A DNA stretch of 64,000 nucleotides. Origin: Novosphingobium mangrovisedimenti. Lineage in GTDB: Bacteria; Pseudomonadota; Alphaproteobacteria; Sphingomonadales; Sphingomonadaceae. Positions 19,987-29,833 of this stretch are shown here, one piece after another; position 1 is the stretch's first letter, and every line of letters starts with the position of its first letter. Under the pieces are notes generated by a model. The model was not told where the DNA came from. It did not search any database and saw only the letters and a program-made list of their open reading frames with translations. The stretch spans positions 186,001-250,000 of the forward strand of contig NZ_JANZXA010000004.1 in assembly GCF_025153475.1 (NCBI RefSeq), given 5' to 3'. Made by a program: the position numbers and the translations under genes.

Positions 19987-20115
19987 TCGGATCTGCTCCG
20001 GGAGAAGGGCCGGTCGGCCCTCCCGGTTACTACCCGGGTTGCGCGGCGGCGGTCTTATGCCTATCTGCGCGCCTAACGACGTGGGCATTGTGCCTGCCAG
20101 AAGGCTGAGACGAAA

Positions 20116-20496
20116 ATGTTCCTTTTTCTGACCGTGGTTCAGGCGTTGATTGCAGCAGCGCTGGTCGGCGTGATCCTGATGCAGCAGTCGGAAGGCGGCG
20201 GTCTCGGAGTCGGCGGCAGCCCGTCGGGACTCATGTCGGCACGCGGTGCGGCCAACTTCCTGACTCGCGCCACGGCGATCCTCGCGGTCCTCTTCGTCGC
20301 TCTCAGCATTGTCCTGGCCGCGCTGGCGGTGGACCAGACCACCGGGCGGGACATCGATACGTCCCTGCAGCGCAATACGGCGCCGGCCGATCCGCTTGCG
20401 GGTTCGGCCGACAAGGGCGCCGCAGCGGCCGATAATGCGGCTCCCGCTGCACCGGCACCGGCCGACGACCCGCTTTCGGGAGCTGCCAAGCAGTAA
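20116..20496 (+). CDS. secG: Preprotein translocase subunit SecG
   Basis: A 126-residue inner-membrane protein of the SecYEG channel. It has two hydrophobic helices (about residues 2-22 and 52-74) flanking GGLGVGGSPSGLMSARGAANFLTRAT, the conserved SecG loop. The Ala/Pro/Asp-rich tail after residue 85 is typical of sphingomonad SecG and is likely disordered. It lies between tpiA and pyrG. Confidence 0.93.
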   Translation: MFLFLTVVQALIAAALVGVILMQQSEGGGLGVGGSPSGLMSARGAANFLTRATAILAVLFVALSIVLAALAVDQTTGRDIDTSLQRNTAPADPLAGSADKGAAAADNAAPAAPAPADDPLSGAAKQ

Positions 20497-20527
20497 CCCG
20501 CTTCGCGTTTTTATCGTAATCGGATTG

Positions 20528-20548
20528 CCGTCTGGCGGTGCCAGACGG
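20528..20548 (+). terminator. Perfect stem-loop between secG and pyrG
   Basis: CCGTCTGGC-GGT-GCCAGACGG is a 9-bp perfect hairpin with a 3-base loop, about 30 bases after the secG stop and 80 before pyrG. No T tract follows, so it may be a weak or Rho-assisted terminator, or an mRNA processing/stability element. Confidence 0.35.
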
Positions 20549-20616
20549 TGAATCCTTGTGTTTGACCTGTGGATTCAGGCTCTGGGCGCTTGCCCAAGGG
20601 CCCCCATGCAATTTAA

Positions 20617-22257
<1,641 letters not shown>

Positions 22258-22276
22258 CCCTTTCCATTCGCACATG

Positions 22277-22304
22277 AAAAAGGACCGGCCTTTTGGACCG
22301 GTCC
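22277..22304 (-). terminator. Intrinsic terminator of the TonB-like gene
   Basis: On the minus strand GGACCGG and CCGGTCC form a 7-bp stem around a 9-base loop (it can extend inward), followed directly by TTTTT. It lies between the convergent pyrG and TonB-like genes and may also slow transcription from the pyrG side. Confidence 0.75.
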
Positions 22305-22350
22305 CCTTCGCGTGCCCGTACCGCGCGCCCGAAGACGCGCGGGAATCGGA

Positions 22351-22689
22351 TCAGATCAGTTTCCAGGTGAGCGGAAGGACCACCGAGCTGGTTCCGGCCG
22401 GCGGTGCGGGCAGGGTGCCCACGCGCGACATCACGGAAACGGCTTCCTGGTCGAGGGCGCGCGATCCCGAAGAGTCCACCAGTTCGGCGCGTTCGACCTT
22501 GCCCGCTGCCGAGATGTAGATCTTGACCTTGGCAGTGCCTTCCTCGCCGCGCATCTGCGCCGTACGGGGATAGGTCTGCTTGGAGGCGACCTTGTTCTTC
22601 ACGTTGTCGAGCCAGGCATCGGCGAAGCTCGGGCTGGCCGTCAGGGCCAGAGCCGAAAGCGCGGCTGCGATCTTCAGAATCATCTTCAT
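22351..22689 (-). CDS. Secreted TonB C-terminal-like protein
   Basis: A 112-residue protein with a Sec signal peptide (MKMILKIAAALSALALTASPSFA) and a TonB C-terminal fold: YPRTAQMRGEEGTAKVKIYISAAGKVERAELVDSSG and the PLTWKL end strand. It lacks the membrane anchor and proline-rich spacer of a true TonB, so it is a free periplasmic relative of unknown role. Start at 22689 (MKM) gives a normal signal peptide; a longer frame to 22755 is rejected. Confidence 0.75.
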   Translation of the reverse strand: MKMILKIAAALSALALTASPSFADAWLDNVKNKVASKQTYPRTAQMRGEEGTAKVKIYISAAGKVERAELVDSSGSRALDQEAVSVMSRVGTLPAPPAGTSSVVLPLTWKLI

Positions 22690-22758
22690 TTTTCGGTCTC
22701 CATTTCCGGTTGGACGGCGGATTGAGGCCGCGCGTCCTGTGGGCACATCATTCACGGT

Positions 22759-24642
22759 CTAGAATTCGCTCCAGTCATCGAGGGCCAGCGCATTGGCACC
22801 CGAAACGGCTGCGACCGGGGCGAACTTGCGTTCCTTCTCCATCGGTTCGCTCGACGCCGACGGGCCGCTTTCTATGGTCACGTCGGAGAACTCGACCCGC
22901 AGGGCGTCGCCCTCCGCGCCGTCGAGCCTGAAGCTGGACATCTGTGCCATCAGGCGCTGTGTCTCGTGCGAGAGGTTGCGGCTGCCGGCCGAGCTTTCTT
23001 CCACCATCGCGGCGTTCTGCTGCGTGAAGGTGTCCATGCCGGCGACCATGGTCGAGATTTCGGTGATGCCTTCGGCCTGCTTTTCGGCGGCGCCGGCGAT
23101 CTCCTCGACCAGCGTCGAGACCGTTGCGACTTCGCCGACGATCTGGCGCAGGGCATCGCCGCTGCTTTCGACCAGCGAGACGCCGTCGCCCACCTGCTTC
23201 GTGCTGCGGTCGATGAGCTTGCGGATGTCGTTGGCGGCATCCGCGGAGCGCTGGGCGAGCGCACGCACTTCGGTGGCGACGACCGCGAAGCCCTTGCCGG
23301 CTTCACCGGCGCGGGCAGCTTCGACGCCCGCGTTGAGGGCAAGCAGGTTGGTCTGGAAGGCAATGCCGTCGATGACGTTGATGATCGCGGCCATTTCGCG
23401 CGAGGTTGTTTCGATCCCGCGCATGGCATCGACAGCCTCGTGGGCGATCGATTCGACCTTGTTGGCCGTGTCGCGTGCCACGATCAGGCGGGTGCTGGTC
23501 TGGCGGGCGTTGTCCGCTGTGACCTGGACCACGTTCGTGAACTCGCTGAGCGTGCGCGAGGTGTCGGCCAGCGAACTGGCCTGCTGTTCGGTACGGCCGG
23601 CGAGGTCGGACGTGGCCGCCGCGATCTCGTTGGTGCCCACGCGGATCGAATTGCAGCCGTCGACGAGCTGGCGCATGGTGTCGGAAAGCCGCGCGAGGGC
23701 AAGGTTGTAGTCGACGGGAAGACGGGCGAGGGCGCCTTCGCCGGTTTCATCGAGGCGATTGGCCAGGTTGCCGTCGGCCAGCGCCTTGAGGCCATTGCCG
23801 ATCGCTTCCACGGTGCGCTGAAGGTCCCGGGCGCGTTCCTGTTCCTCGAGCGCGCGCTCCTGATCGGCCTGGGCCAGGCCCTTGAAGCGTTCGAGCGCCT
23901 GGGCGAGGCTGCCCAGTTCATCCTGGCGTTCGACGCCGGGAATTTCCACGTTGGTGTCGCCGTCGATCAGGCAGCGCACGGCGCTGTCCAGCCGTTTCAC
24001 CGGGCGGGCAATCGAGCGCATCATCACGAACAGAAGGATGATCGCGCAAACCAGTCCGCCAAGAGCGGCTGCGATCATGACGTCGCGCGCCTTGCCGTAG
24101 ATCGCTCCGCCGCGCTTGTCGGCATCGGCCGCGGCCTTGGTGTTCAGGTCGACGAGCGTGAGCAGATGATCTTCGAGCGTGTAGAAGCTGTCGAGCCCGT
24201 CGGTGTCGAACTGATCGCGCGCGGCGGCGGGATCGGACTGGGCCAGCTCGAGAATCGAATTGTTCTGCGTGACATAGGCCATCCAGTCGGCGCGGACTTC
24301 ATCGAGGGCCTTGACCTGCGCCGGTGCGCTGATGTGCTTGCCGTAGTCGGAAAGGACGCCGTCGATCACGGAGCCGGCATTGCGCAGCACCTTGTTCTGA
24401 CGCTCCCAGGCCGGCGTACCGGCAGCCTTCAGGGTATCGTCCTGATGAATCCGGTATTGCGACGCATAGGCGTGAAGGTCGCCCAGTGCTTGCGAAGCGG
24501 GAAGGGCGTTTGTGGTCAGTTCGCTGGTGAGCGCATTCACGTCCGCGATCTGGCGAACGGCGAACACGCCCATGCCCGCCATGATGGCGAGCAGAAGGCT
24601 GAAGGCGAAAACCAACCGATGGGCGATCTTCAAACGTTTCAT
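22759..24642 (-). CDS. Methyl-accepting chemotaxis protein
   Basis: A 627-residue chemoreceptor. An N-terminal transmembrane helix (about 9-29) leads to a four-helix-bundle periplasmic domain, a second helix (about 190-213), a HAMP segment (RSIARPVKRLDSAVRCLIDGD) and a long signalling coiled coil with the invariant hairpin FQTNLLALNAGVEAARAGEAGKGFAVVA. The very C-terminus is DWSEF, matching the W-x-x-F pattern of pentapeptides that tether CheR/CheB. The ligand is unknown. No che genes are next to it. Confidence 0.93.
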   Translation of the reverse strand: MKRLKIAHRLVFAFSLLLAIMAGMGVFAVRQIADVNALTSELTTNALPASQALGDLHAYASQYRIHQDDTLKAAGTPAWERQNKVLRNAGSVIDGVLSDYGKHISAPAQVKALDEVRADWMAYVTQNNSILELAQSDPAAARDQFDTDGLDSFYTLEDHLLTLVDLNTKAAADADKRGGAIYGKARDVMIAAALGGLVCAIILLFVMMRSIARPVKRLDSAVRCLIDGDTNVEIPGVERQDELGSLAQALERFKGLAQADQERALEEQERARDLQRTVEAIGNGLKALADGNLANRLDETGEGALARLPVDYNLALARLSDTMRQLVDGCNSIRVGTNEIAAATSDLAGRTEQQASSLADTSRTLSEFTNVVQVTADNARQTSTRLIVARDTANKVESIAHEAVDAMRGIETTSREMAAIINVIDGIAFQTNLLALNAGVEAARAGEAGKGFAVVATEVRALAQRSADAANDIRKLIDRSTKQVGDGVSLVESSGDALRQIVGEVATVSTLVEEIAGAAEKQAEGITEISTMVAGMDTFTQQNAAMVEESSAGSRNLSHETQRLMAQMSSFRLDGAEGDALRVEFSDVTIESGPSASSEPMEKERKFAPVAAVSGANALALDDWSEF

Positions 24643-24812
24643 GGCTTGCGGAACTCCTGAGGGTTGCAGGAGCCCGTCTAGCCAGAACGAGTTTGATCGG
24701 ATTTAAGCGACCGAGGGCAATAGCCCTGAGGGACCCTGATGAAAACGCTTAGGGATTTTTACCAGATCCCATCGATCCTTGGTTTATGGCACGGTAACCT
24801 TTACAAGCAGAA

Positions 24813-24839
24813 GGCGGCCCGGATTGCCGGGCCGCCTTT
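24813..24839. terminator. Strong hairpin after hsp20
   Basis: GGCGGCCCGG-ATTG-CCGGGCCGCC is a perfect 10-bp stem with a four-base loop, followed by TTT on the plus strand and TTCTGC on the minus strand. It lies about 40 bases past the hsp20 stop (minus strand) and upstream of the chemoreceptor, so it most likely ends hsp20 transcripts. Confidence 0.6.
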
Positions 24840-24875
24840 CATCAAGACTATGATATTGTTGATTTATATAGCCAT

Positions 24876-25346
24876 TCAGGCGGCGGCCGTGCTTTCGTCG
24901 GAGCCGTTTTCAACCACGGTCAGCTGGTTGCCGCCGATAGCGATCTTCTTGGGCTTCATCGCCTCGGGCACTTCGCGCACGAGGTCGATTACGAGCAGGC
25001 CATCGGCCAGATCGGCGCTATCCACGCGCACGTAATCGGCCAGTTCGAAGCGGCGTTCGAAGCCGCGCTGGGCGATGCCGACGTGAAGATATTCGCCTTC
25101 AGCGCTATATTCGGGCTTGTTGCCCTTGACGATCAGCAGGTTGGCTTGCGCGGTAATGTCGATGTCGCCCGGCTTGAAACCGGCAACGGCAAGCGTGATG
25201 CGATAGGCATCGTCGCCGCGGCGCTCGATGTTGAAAGGGGGGTACTTGTCGCCCGAGTTCACGCGGCCCTGGTTTTCGATCATGTCGAACAGGCGGTCGA
25301 AGCCGACCATGGTGCGGCGATAGGGCGAAAAATCGATACGGTTCAT
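24876..25346 (-). CDS. Small heat-shock protein (Hsp20/IbpA type)
   Basis: A 156-residue holdase chaperone. The N-terminus MNRIDFSPYRRTMVGFDRLFDMIE and the alpha-crystallin core (YPPFNIERRGDDAYRITLAVAGFKPGDIDITA, ending LVIDLVREVPEAMKPKKIAIG) are those of the IbpA class A group that binds unfolding proteins. Upstream are a sigma-32-like promoter and a ROSE-type 5' UTR, both listed separately, so control is at transcription and translation by heat. Confidence 0.95.
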   Translation of the reverse strand: MNRIDFSPYRRTMVGFDRLFDMIENQGRVNSGDKYPPFNIERRGDDAYRITLAVAGFKPGDIDITAQANLLIVKGNKPEYSAEGEYLHVGIAQRGFERRFELADYVRVDSADLADGLLVIDLVREVPEAMKPKKIAIGGNQLTVVENGSDESTAAA

Positions 25347-25440
25347 GACAAAAATCCTCCAATGAGCAATCTTCGTAAAAGCGAGGCCCGGATCTCCGGC
25401 ACCTCATGACAAGCCATCCCCATGGCGGGCCATGACTCGC
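25347..25440 (-). promoter_or_regulatory. ROSE-type RNA thermometer in hsp20 5' UTR
   Basis: The minus-strand leader contains three successive hairpins: 25421-25434 (CATGG/CCATG), 25383-25405 (two 4-bp helices around an internal loop) and 25350-25373 next to the start codon. In the last, UUGCUC pairs with the Shine-Dalgarno GAGGAU across an AUUG loop, leaving a G opposite a G. The U-Y-G-C-U motif facing AGGA with a G-G pair is the hallmark of ROSE elements, which melt on heat to free the ribosome site. The leader length of about 93 bases and position before an hsp20 gene fit the class. Confidence 0.8.
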
Positions 25441-25446
25441 TACCCT

Positions 25447-25474
25447 AGATATGATAGCGGCGCACCGTTTCAAG
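25447..25474 (-). promoter_or_regulatory. Candidate sigma-32 heat-shock promoter of hsp20
   Basis: On the minus strand CTTGAA (25469-25474) is followed after 15 bases by CATATCT (25447-25453). CTTGAA is the -35 consensus of RpoH promoters and the -10 resembles the CCATAT-type element. A start site near 25440 would give the leader holding the ROSE hairpins. Confidence 0.65.
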
Positions 25475-25506
25475 GGTGCCGCAGACAGGCAAGCAAGGAG
25501 CCCCGA

Positions 25507-25770
25507 ATGAGCCAGCCCAAGGTCGAAATCTACACGAAGTGGGCCTGCCCCTATTGCGTCGCCGCCAAGGCGCTGCTCGACCGCAAGGGCGTGTCCTATG
25601 AAGAGTACGACATCACGATGGGCGGGCCCAGGCGTAAGGAAATGCAGGACCGGGTGCCTGGCGCCCGCACGGTTCCGCAGGTTCTGGTCGACGACACGCC
25701 TTACGGCGGTTTCGACGACATCGCCGAACTCGACCGGCAGGGCAGGCTCGACGCCGTTCTCGGGCTGTGA
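25507..25770 (+). CDS. grxC: Glutaredoxin 3
   Basis: An 87-residue thiol-disulfide oxidoreductase. The dithiol active site CPYC is at residues 14-17 and the glutathione-binding TVPQVLVDD and GGFDDIAEL motifs follow. ATG at 25507 has AAGGAG eight bases before it; a frame extension upstream to 25432 overlaps the hsp20 promoter and is rejected. It heads grxC-nitrilase-DUF1178. Confidence 0.95.
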   Translation: MSQPKVEIYTKWACPYCVAAKALLDRKGVSYEEYDITMGGPRRKEMQDRVPGARTVPQVLVDDTPYGGFDDIAELDRQGRLDAVLGL

Positions 25771-25803
25771 TGCGGCTTCATTCGATCGGGGGATTTTGAC
25801 GCG

Positions 25804-26619
25804 ATGGTGCGTGCCGCACTTCTGCAGATGACGACGGGCATAGACCCGGCGGCCAATGCCGCAACGATCGTCTCGGCCGTGGCGGAAGCCAGGGCGGGGG
25901 GCGCAGCTATGATGTTCACGCCGGAGATGAGCGGAATGCTCGACCGCATGCGGTCGCGGGCGAAGGATTCGATCCGGACCGAAGGCGAGGATACCGTGCT
26001 GGCCGCCGTGCGCGAGGCCGCGGCCAGGGAAGGGCTGTGGGTTCATCTCGGCTCGCTGGCCATTGAACGCGAGGACGGTCTCTGGGCCAACCGCGCCTTC
26101 GTGATCGACGATACCGGCGCGATCCGTGCCCGCTACGACAAGATCCACATGTTCGACGTGGACCTTGCGACGGGCGAATCCTGGCGCGAATCCAACGCCT
26201 ACGCGGCGGGCGATCGTGTCGTGACGGTGGAAACGCCGGTTGGGCGGCTCGGCCTTGCGATCTGCTACGACATCCGTTTTCCGGTGCTGTTCGAGGCGCT
26301 CGGCAATGCTCGGTGCGACGTGATCGCGATTCCCGCTGCCTTCACGGTTCCCACCGGCAAGGCGCACTGGCACCTGATGCAGCGCGCACGCGCGGTCGAG
26401 GCGAGCGCCTATGTCCTGTGCCCGGCGCAGGTCGGCAGCCACGAGGACGGGCGCGAGACCTATGGCCATTCGTTGGCCGTGGACCCGTGGGGCGAGGTCC
26501 TGCTCGACATGGGCGGGGAGGCGCCGGGGCTGGGTTACGCCGAGATCGATCCGGCGCGCATCGCCGAAGTGCGTGCGCAACTGCCCAGTCTTGCCAACCG
26601 GCGCGCGATTGCCACATAG
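25804..26619 (+). CDS. Carbon-nitrogen hydrolase (Nit2-like omega-amidase group)
   Basis: A 271-residue nitrilase-superfamily enzyme. The Glu-Lys-Cys triad is visible in FTPEMS, RYDKIHMFDVD and LGLAICYDIRFP. Nit-type members hydrolyse amides such as deaminated glutathione or alpha-ketoglutaramate; the exact substrate is inferred. It lies 33 bases after the glutaredoxin gene, which fits a link to glutathione chemistry. Confidence 0.88.
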   Translation: MVRAALLQMTTGIDPAANAATIVSAVAEARAGGAAMMFTPEMSGMLDRMRSRAKDSIRTEGEDTVLAAVREAAAREGLWVHLGSLAIEREDGLWANRAFVIDDTGAIRARYDKIHMFDVDLATGESWRESNAYAAGDRVVTVETPVGRLGLAICYDIRFPVLFEALGNARCDVIAIPAAFTVPTGKAHWHLMQRARAVEASAYVLCPAQVGSHEDGRETYGHSLAVDPWGEVLLDMGGEAPGLGYAEIDPARIAEVRAQLPSLANRRAIAT

Positions 26620-26627
26620 GCAAGTAC

Positions 26628-27158
26628 ATGATTGTCTACGATCTGGAATGCCGCGGCGGCTCGCATCGCTTCGAGGGATGGTTCAAGTCCTCGGAGGATT
26701 TCGCGCGCCAGAAGGAGATGGGGCTGGTTTCGTGCCCGCATTGCGGTTCCGCCGACGTCGACAAGGCCGTCCAGGCACCGCGTCTCGCGCGCAAGGGCAA
26801 CCAGTTGCCTGAACCGGCCATGCCTCGCCACGAGCCGCGCATGCCCGCGCAGCCCGCAGTCGCCGAAGCTCCGGCAGCGGCACCGGCCGCTGCTGCGCCG
26901 GTCGCCAACGCGCCGCTGCCGCCCGAAGCGGTGGAAATGATGCACAAGCTCGTGAAGATGCAGGCAGAGGCGCTCAAGTCCTCGCGCTACGTCGGAGAAT
27001 CCTTCGCCGAAGACGCGCGCGCGATGCACTACGGCGAGCAGGAGGTCGAAACGATCCACGGCCATGCCACGCTCGCCGAAGCCGAAGAGCTTCTGGAGGA
27101 AGGTATCGCCGTCGTGCCCCTGCCGTTCCCGGCGCTTCCTCCCGATCAGGCGAACTGA
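26628..27158 (+). CDS. DUF1178 family protein
   Basis: A 176-residue cytoplasmic protein. The start MIVYDLECRGGSHRFEGWFKSSEDF and the CPHCG zinc-knuckle-like motif (about residues 36-40) identify DUF1178. A central Ala/Pro-rich linker separates this from a conserved C-terminal helix (RYVGESFAEDARAMHYGE). Function unknown. It starts 9 bases after the nitrilase stop and is part of the grxC unit. Confidence 0.88.
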   Translation: MIVYDLECRGGSHRFEGWFKSSEDFARQKEMGLVSCPHCGSADVDKAVQAPRLARKGNQLPEPAMPRHEPRMPAQPAVAEAPAAAPAAAAPVANAPLPPEAVEMMHKLVKMQAEALKSSRYVGESFAEDARAMHYGEQEVETIHGHATLAEAEELLEEGIAVVPLPFPALPPDQAN

Positions 27159-27219
27159 TCGCCGCCGGCACTTGGCCGATTGCCAAGTCCCGCCGCGCAA
27201 GTTAGGACGCCCCCCGAGT

Positions 27220-27296
27220 GCGCCCGTAGCTCAGCAGGATAGAGCATCAGATTCCTAATCTGGGGGCCACAGGTTCGAATCCTGTCGGGCGCACCA
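27220..27296 (+). tRNA. tRNA-Arg (anticodon CCU)
   Basis: A full cloverleaf is seen: acceptor GCGCCCG pairing with CGGGCGC, D stem GCTC/GAGC, anticodon stem TCAGA/TCTGG with loop TTCCTAA (anticodon CCT), and T arm ACAGG-TTCGAAT-CCTGT. The discriminator A and CCA are encoded. It reads the AGG arginine codon. Confidence 0.95.
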
Positions 27297-27386
27297 TTCG
27301 ATCTTCGATCGAACCGCTGCACCCTGAGTCGGACGGATGGTTCGAACCATGTTCGAACAGGCGCACCAACACCCAAAATGATGAAG

Positions 27387-27417
27387 CCGGACCCCGTCGA
27401 CGAATCGGCGGGGCCGG
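27387..27417 (-). terminator. Candidate terminator after the peroxidase gene
   Basis: On the minus strand CCGGCCCCG and CGGGG-T-CCGG can pair as a 9-bp stem with one bulged T. A loose T-rich stretch (CTTCATCATTTT) follows. It lies about 35 bases past the peroxidase stop codon. The lack of an immediate T run keeps confidence low. Confidence 0.35.
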
Positions 27418-27450
27418 GCGCGCATTTCAGGCTGGAAGACCCGGCCCGGT

Positions 27451-28527
27451 TCAGTCGAGCGGCTGCTTGGACGATCCGTCGACCGGGGGCAGGGCCGGAA
27501 TGACAGTCTTGGGCTGATCGCCGGTAAGGGCCTGGAGGAAGGCCACGATGTCCGACACGTCCTGTGGCGCCAGCGCTTCGCCGAGCTGGCTCTTGGCCAT
27601 GACGGTCACGGCCTCATCGAGGCTCCAGACCTTGCCCGTGTGGAAGTAGGGCGCGGTAAGAGCGATATTGCGAAGCGTCGGGACCTTGAAGGAATAGCTG
27701 TCGGCATCGTCCTTGGTGATGGCGAAGCGGCCAAGGTCGTCGGGCGGCAGCAGATCGGCGGACGGTGCCGAAACGGCGCCGAACTTGGCGTACATGGAAC
27801 CGCCCATGTTGACGCCGTTGTGGCAGGCCGAACAGCCGTTGTCCATGAAGGCCTGGAGACCGCGCCGCTGCGTTTCGTTCAGCGCCTTGCCGTCTCCTTT
27901 GAGGAAGCGATCGAAGGGGGCATTGGGCGTTACCAGCGTGGCTTCGTATGCCGCGATCGCGGCCTGGACGTTCTCCATGCGGATCGGGTCCTGGTCGCCG
28001 GGAAAGGCACTGGTGAACATCCCGGCATAACCGGGAATGCTCTTGAGCGTCGGGACGACCTGATCGGCCGCCATGGCCATTTCGACCGGGTTGGTGATCG
28101 GCCCGCCGGCCTGCTCGGCCAGGTCCTTGGCGCGCCCGTCCCAGAACTGGGCCATGTTGTAGGCGGCGTTGAGCACGGTCGGCGCGTTGCGGCTGCCGTG
28201 CTGCCAGCGATGGCCCAGCGACGTCGGCCGCGCATCCGCGCCGCCTAACCCCATGTTGTGGCATCCCGCGCAGGACTGCGAGTGGCTCGCGGACAGGCGC
28301 GGGTCGAAATAGAGCGCCGTGCCGAGTGCAATGATTTCGGGCGTCGACTTGACGCCCGCGATTTTGGCCGGCCCGTCGGGCAGGGGCTCGAACTGTTCGC
28401 GTGCGGCCAGGATCAGCGGATCGCTGGTCGCGGCTACTGCATCTTCCTTCTGCTCGGGGCTGGAGGACTGGCAGGCTGCGAGCGAGAGGGCTGCCACGGA
28501 TACGAGGATAGAAGTGATCTTGGTCAT
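27451..28527 (-). CDS. Di-haem cytochrome c peroxidase family lipoprotein
   Basis: A 358-residue periplasmic protein. The signal MTKITSILVSVAALSLAAC ends in a lipobox. Two c-type haem motifs, CAGCH (86-90) and CSACH (232-236), in the spacing of CcpA/MauG proteins, and a conserved FKVPTLRNIALTAPYFHTG segment define the family. It probably reduces hydrogen peroxide with electrons from cytochrome c or oxidises another substrate. The start at 28527 is chosen because it opens the signal peptide; an upstream frame to 28677 has no such feature. Confidence 0.9.
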   Translation of the reverse strand: MTKITSILVSVAALSLAACQSSSPEQKEDAVAATSDPLILAAREQFEPLPDGPAKIAGVKSTPEIIALGTALYFDPRLSASHSQSCAGCHNMGLGGADARPTSLGHRWQHGSRNAPTVLNAAYNMAQFWDGRAKDLAEQAGGPITNPVEMAMAADQVVPTLKSIPGYAGMFTSAFPGDQDPIRMENVQAAIAAYEATLVTPNAPFDRFLKGDGKALNETQRRGLQAFMDNGCSACHNGVNMGGSMYAKFGAVSAPSADLLPPDDLGRFAITKDDADSYSFKVPTLRNIALTAPYFHTGKVWSLDEAVTVMAKSQLGEALAPQDVSDIVAFLQALTGDQPKTVIPALPPVDGSSKQPLD

Positions 28528-28706
28528 CGTGCTTCCCACTAGTTTGCGGAAAGCCCTAGATTTCTTACCTGACCACTCCCTGACGCCAACGCTCCGGAAG
28601 GCTGATAAATGAGGCCTGCACGACCCGCATAAGCGCAACAGCCAAGCTGCCGAGGCGGCGTATCGGCCAGTATTCAACTATGCAGGTTCATGAAGCCGGG
28701 GCCTAG

Positions 28707-28846
28707 GGCGGATCGACATTCAACCCTGACGGCCTGCAAATGGCGCTTTTCCGCGCTTCCGGTGCTCACGTACTAAAAGTACGCTGCGCTCCGGATCCCG
28801 TAAAAACACCATTTTCGGCTCGCCATCTTCTGAATGTCGATCCGTC
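28707..28846. mobile_element. 140-bp MITE-like element with 16-bp inverted ends and CTAG duplication
   Basis: The left end GGCGGATCGACATTCA (28707-28722) and the inverse of the right end (28831-28846) match at 15 of 16 positions. The element is flanked on both sides by CTAG (28703-28706 and 28847-28850), consistent with a 4-bp target duplication of the YTAR type used by IS5-group elements. Inside is the palindrome CGTACT-AAA-AGTACG (28769-28783). No coding frame is present, so it would need a transposase in trans. The right CTAG supplies the stop codon of the beta-propeller gene. Confidence 0.7.
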
Positions 28847-28849
28847 CTA

Positions 28850-29785
28850 GTCGTCCGACTTGCCGGCAAATCCTGATGCGGGCCACCAGGTAAGGGTGTG
28901 CACGTCGTGAGCCGTGGTCCATACGCCGGCGGCGGTATAGCGCAATGCGCCGCTTCCCGCTGCCGCGCCGATGCGTGCCTCGATGGCCTGCGTCGCCCCG
29001 TCTATCACGACAAAGGTCTGGTCGTCGGTGGTGCGCAGCCAGACCTTGCCGTCACCCGTATCGATGTCGCCCCACTTCAGGTTGTCGCCAACCTTGATGC
29101 GGCCGGTCACCTTGCCGCTGCAGCTATCGATCCGCGCAACCGTGCCGTCGCCCTGTTCCTGAACCCAGACCGCGCCCGAGCCGGCGGCGAGAAAGCCGGG
29201 TTCCTTGCCCAGCGGCGTCTTTACGGTCACGGCATTGGTCTCGGGGTCGATGCGTTGCAGCGACTGCTCCGTGGCGCTGACCGCCCAGACCGATCCGTAT
29301 CCGAAGGCGAGGTACCAGGTGCCCGGATCGACGGTGACCGTTGCGACGACGGTATTGGTGTCGGGATCGATGCGCGAGACGACGCCCTTGTTGTCGCTGG
29401 CGACCCAGACCGAGCCGGCACCGGCGACGACATTGAGTTCGCCCTTGGGATTGGCGATCCCGGTGGGGATCGTAGCGGTGATCTTGGCTGTCTCCAGATC
29501 GATCCGCTTGAGCGTGCCTTCGCTGCAGTCGGCGGCCCAGAGGGCACCCTGGGTGATGGCCATGGTGCCGCAGGGGCGGGCCATGGGAACTTCGGCCAGC
29601 TTGCCTTCGCGCGACCAGCGCTCGATCCGCCCGCGGTTGGTGGCCCAGACGGTTTCTCCGTCGACCGCCAGGAAGTCGGCAAAGCCGGGAACGGTAATGA
29701 CCTGCTCGCCCTCGGCGTGCGCAGGCGGCGAGATGGCAGCAAGGCCTGCGGTGGCCGTCAGAAACATGCGCTTGAGCTTGTTCAT
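28850..29785 (-). CDS. Secreted YncE-like beta-propeller protein
   Basis: A 312-residue protein with a Sec signal (MNKLKRMFLTATAGLAAISPPAHA) followed by about six repeats of the type GSVWVAS-x-RIDPDTNTVVATV, the YncE/NHL propeller pattern. Such proteins bind DNA, metal complexes or act as lyases; no catalytic motif is recognised here. The stop codon TAG (28847-28849) lies within the CTAG duplication flanking the MITE-like element. It is 48 bases downstream of atzF in the same direction and could be the last gene of that operon. Confidence 0.8.
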
Positions 29786-29833
29786 CGTCTTTTCCTTCGG
29801 TCTTGCTGCTATCCGGTTGCCGGTTTGGTGCCC

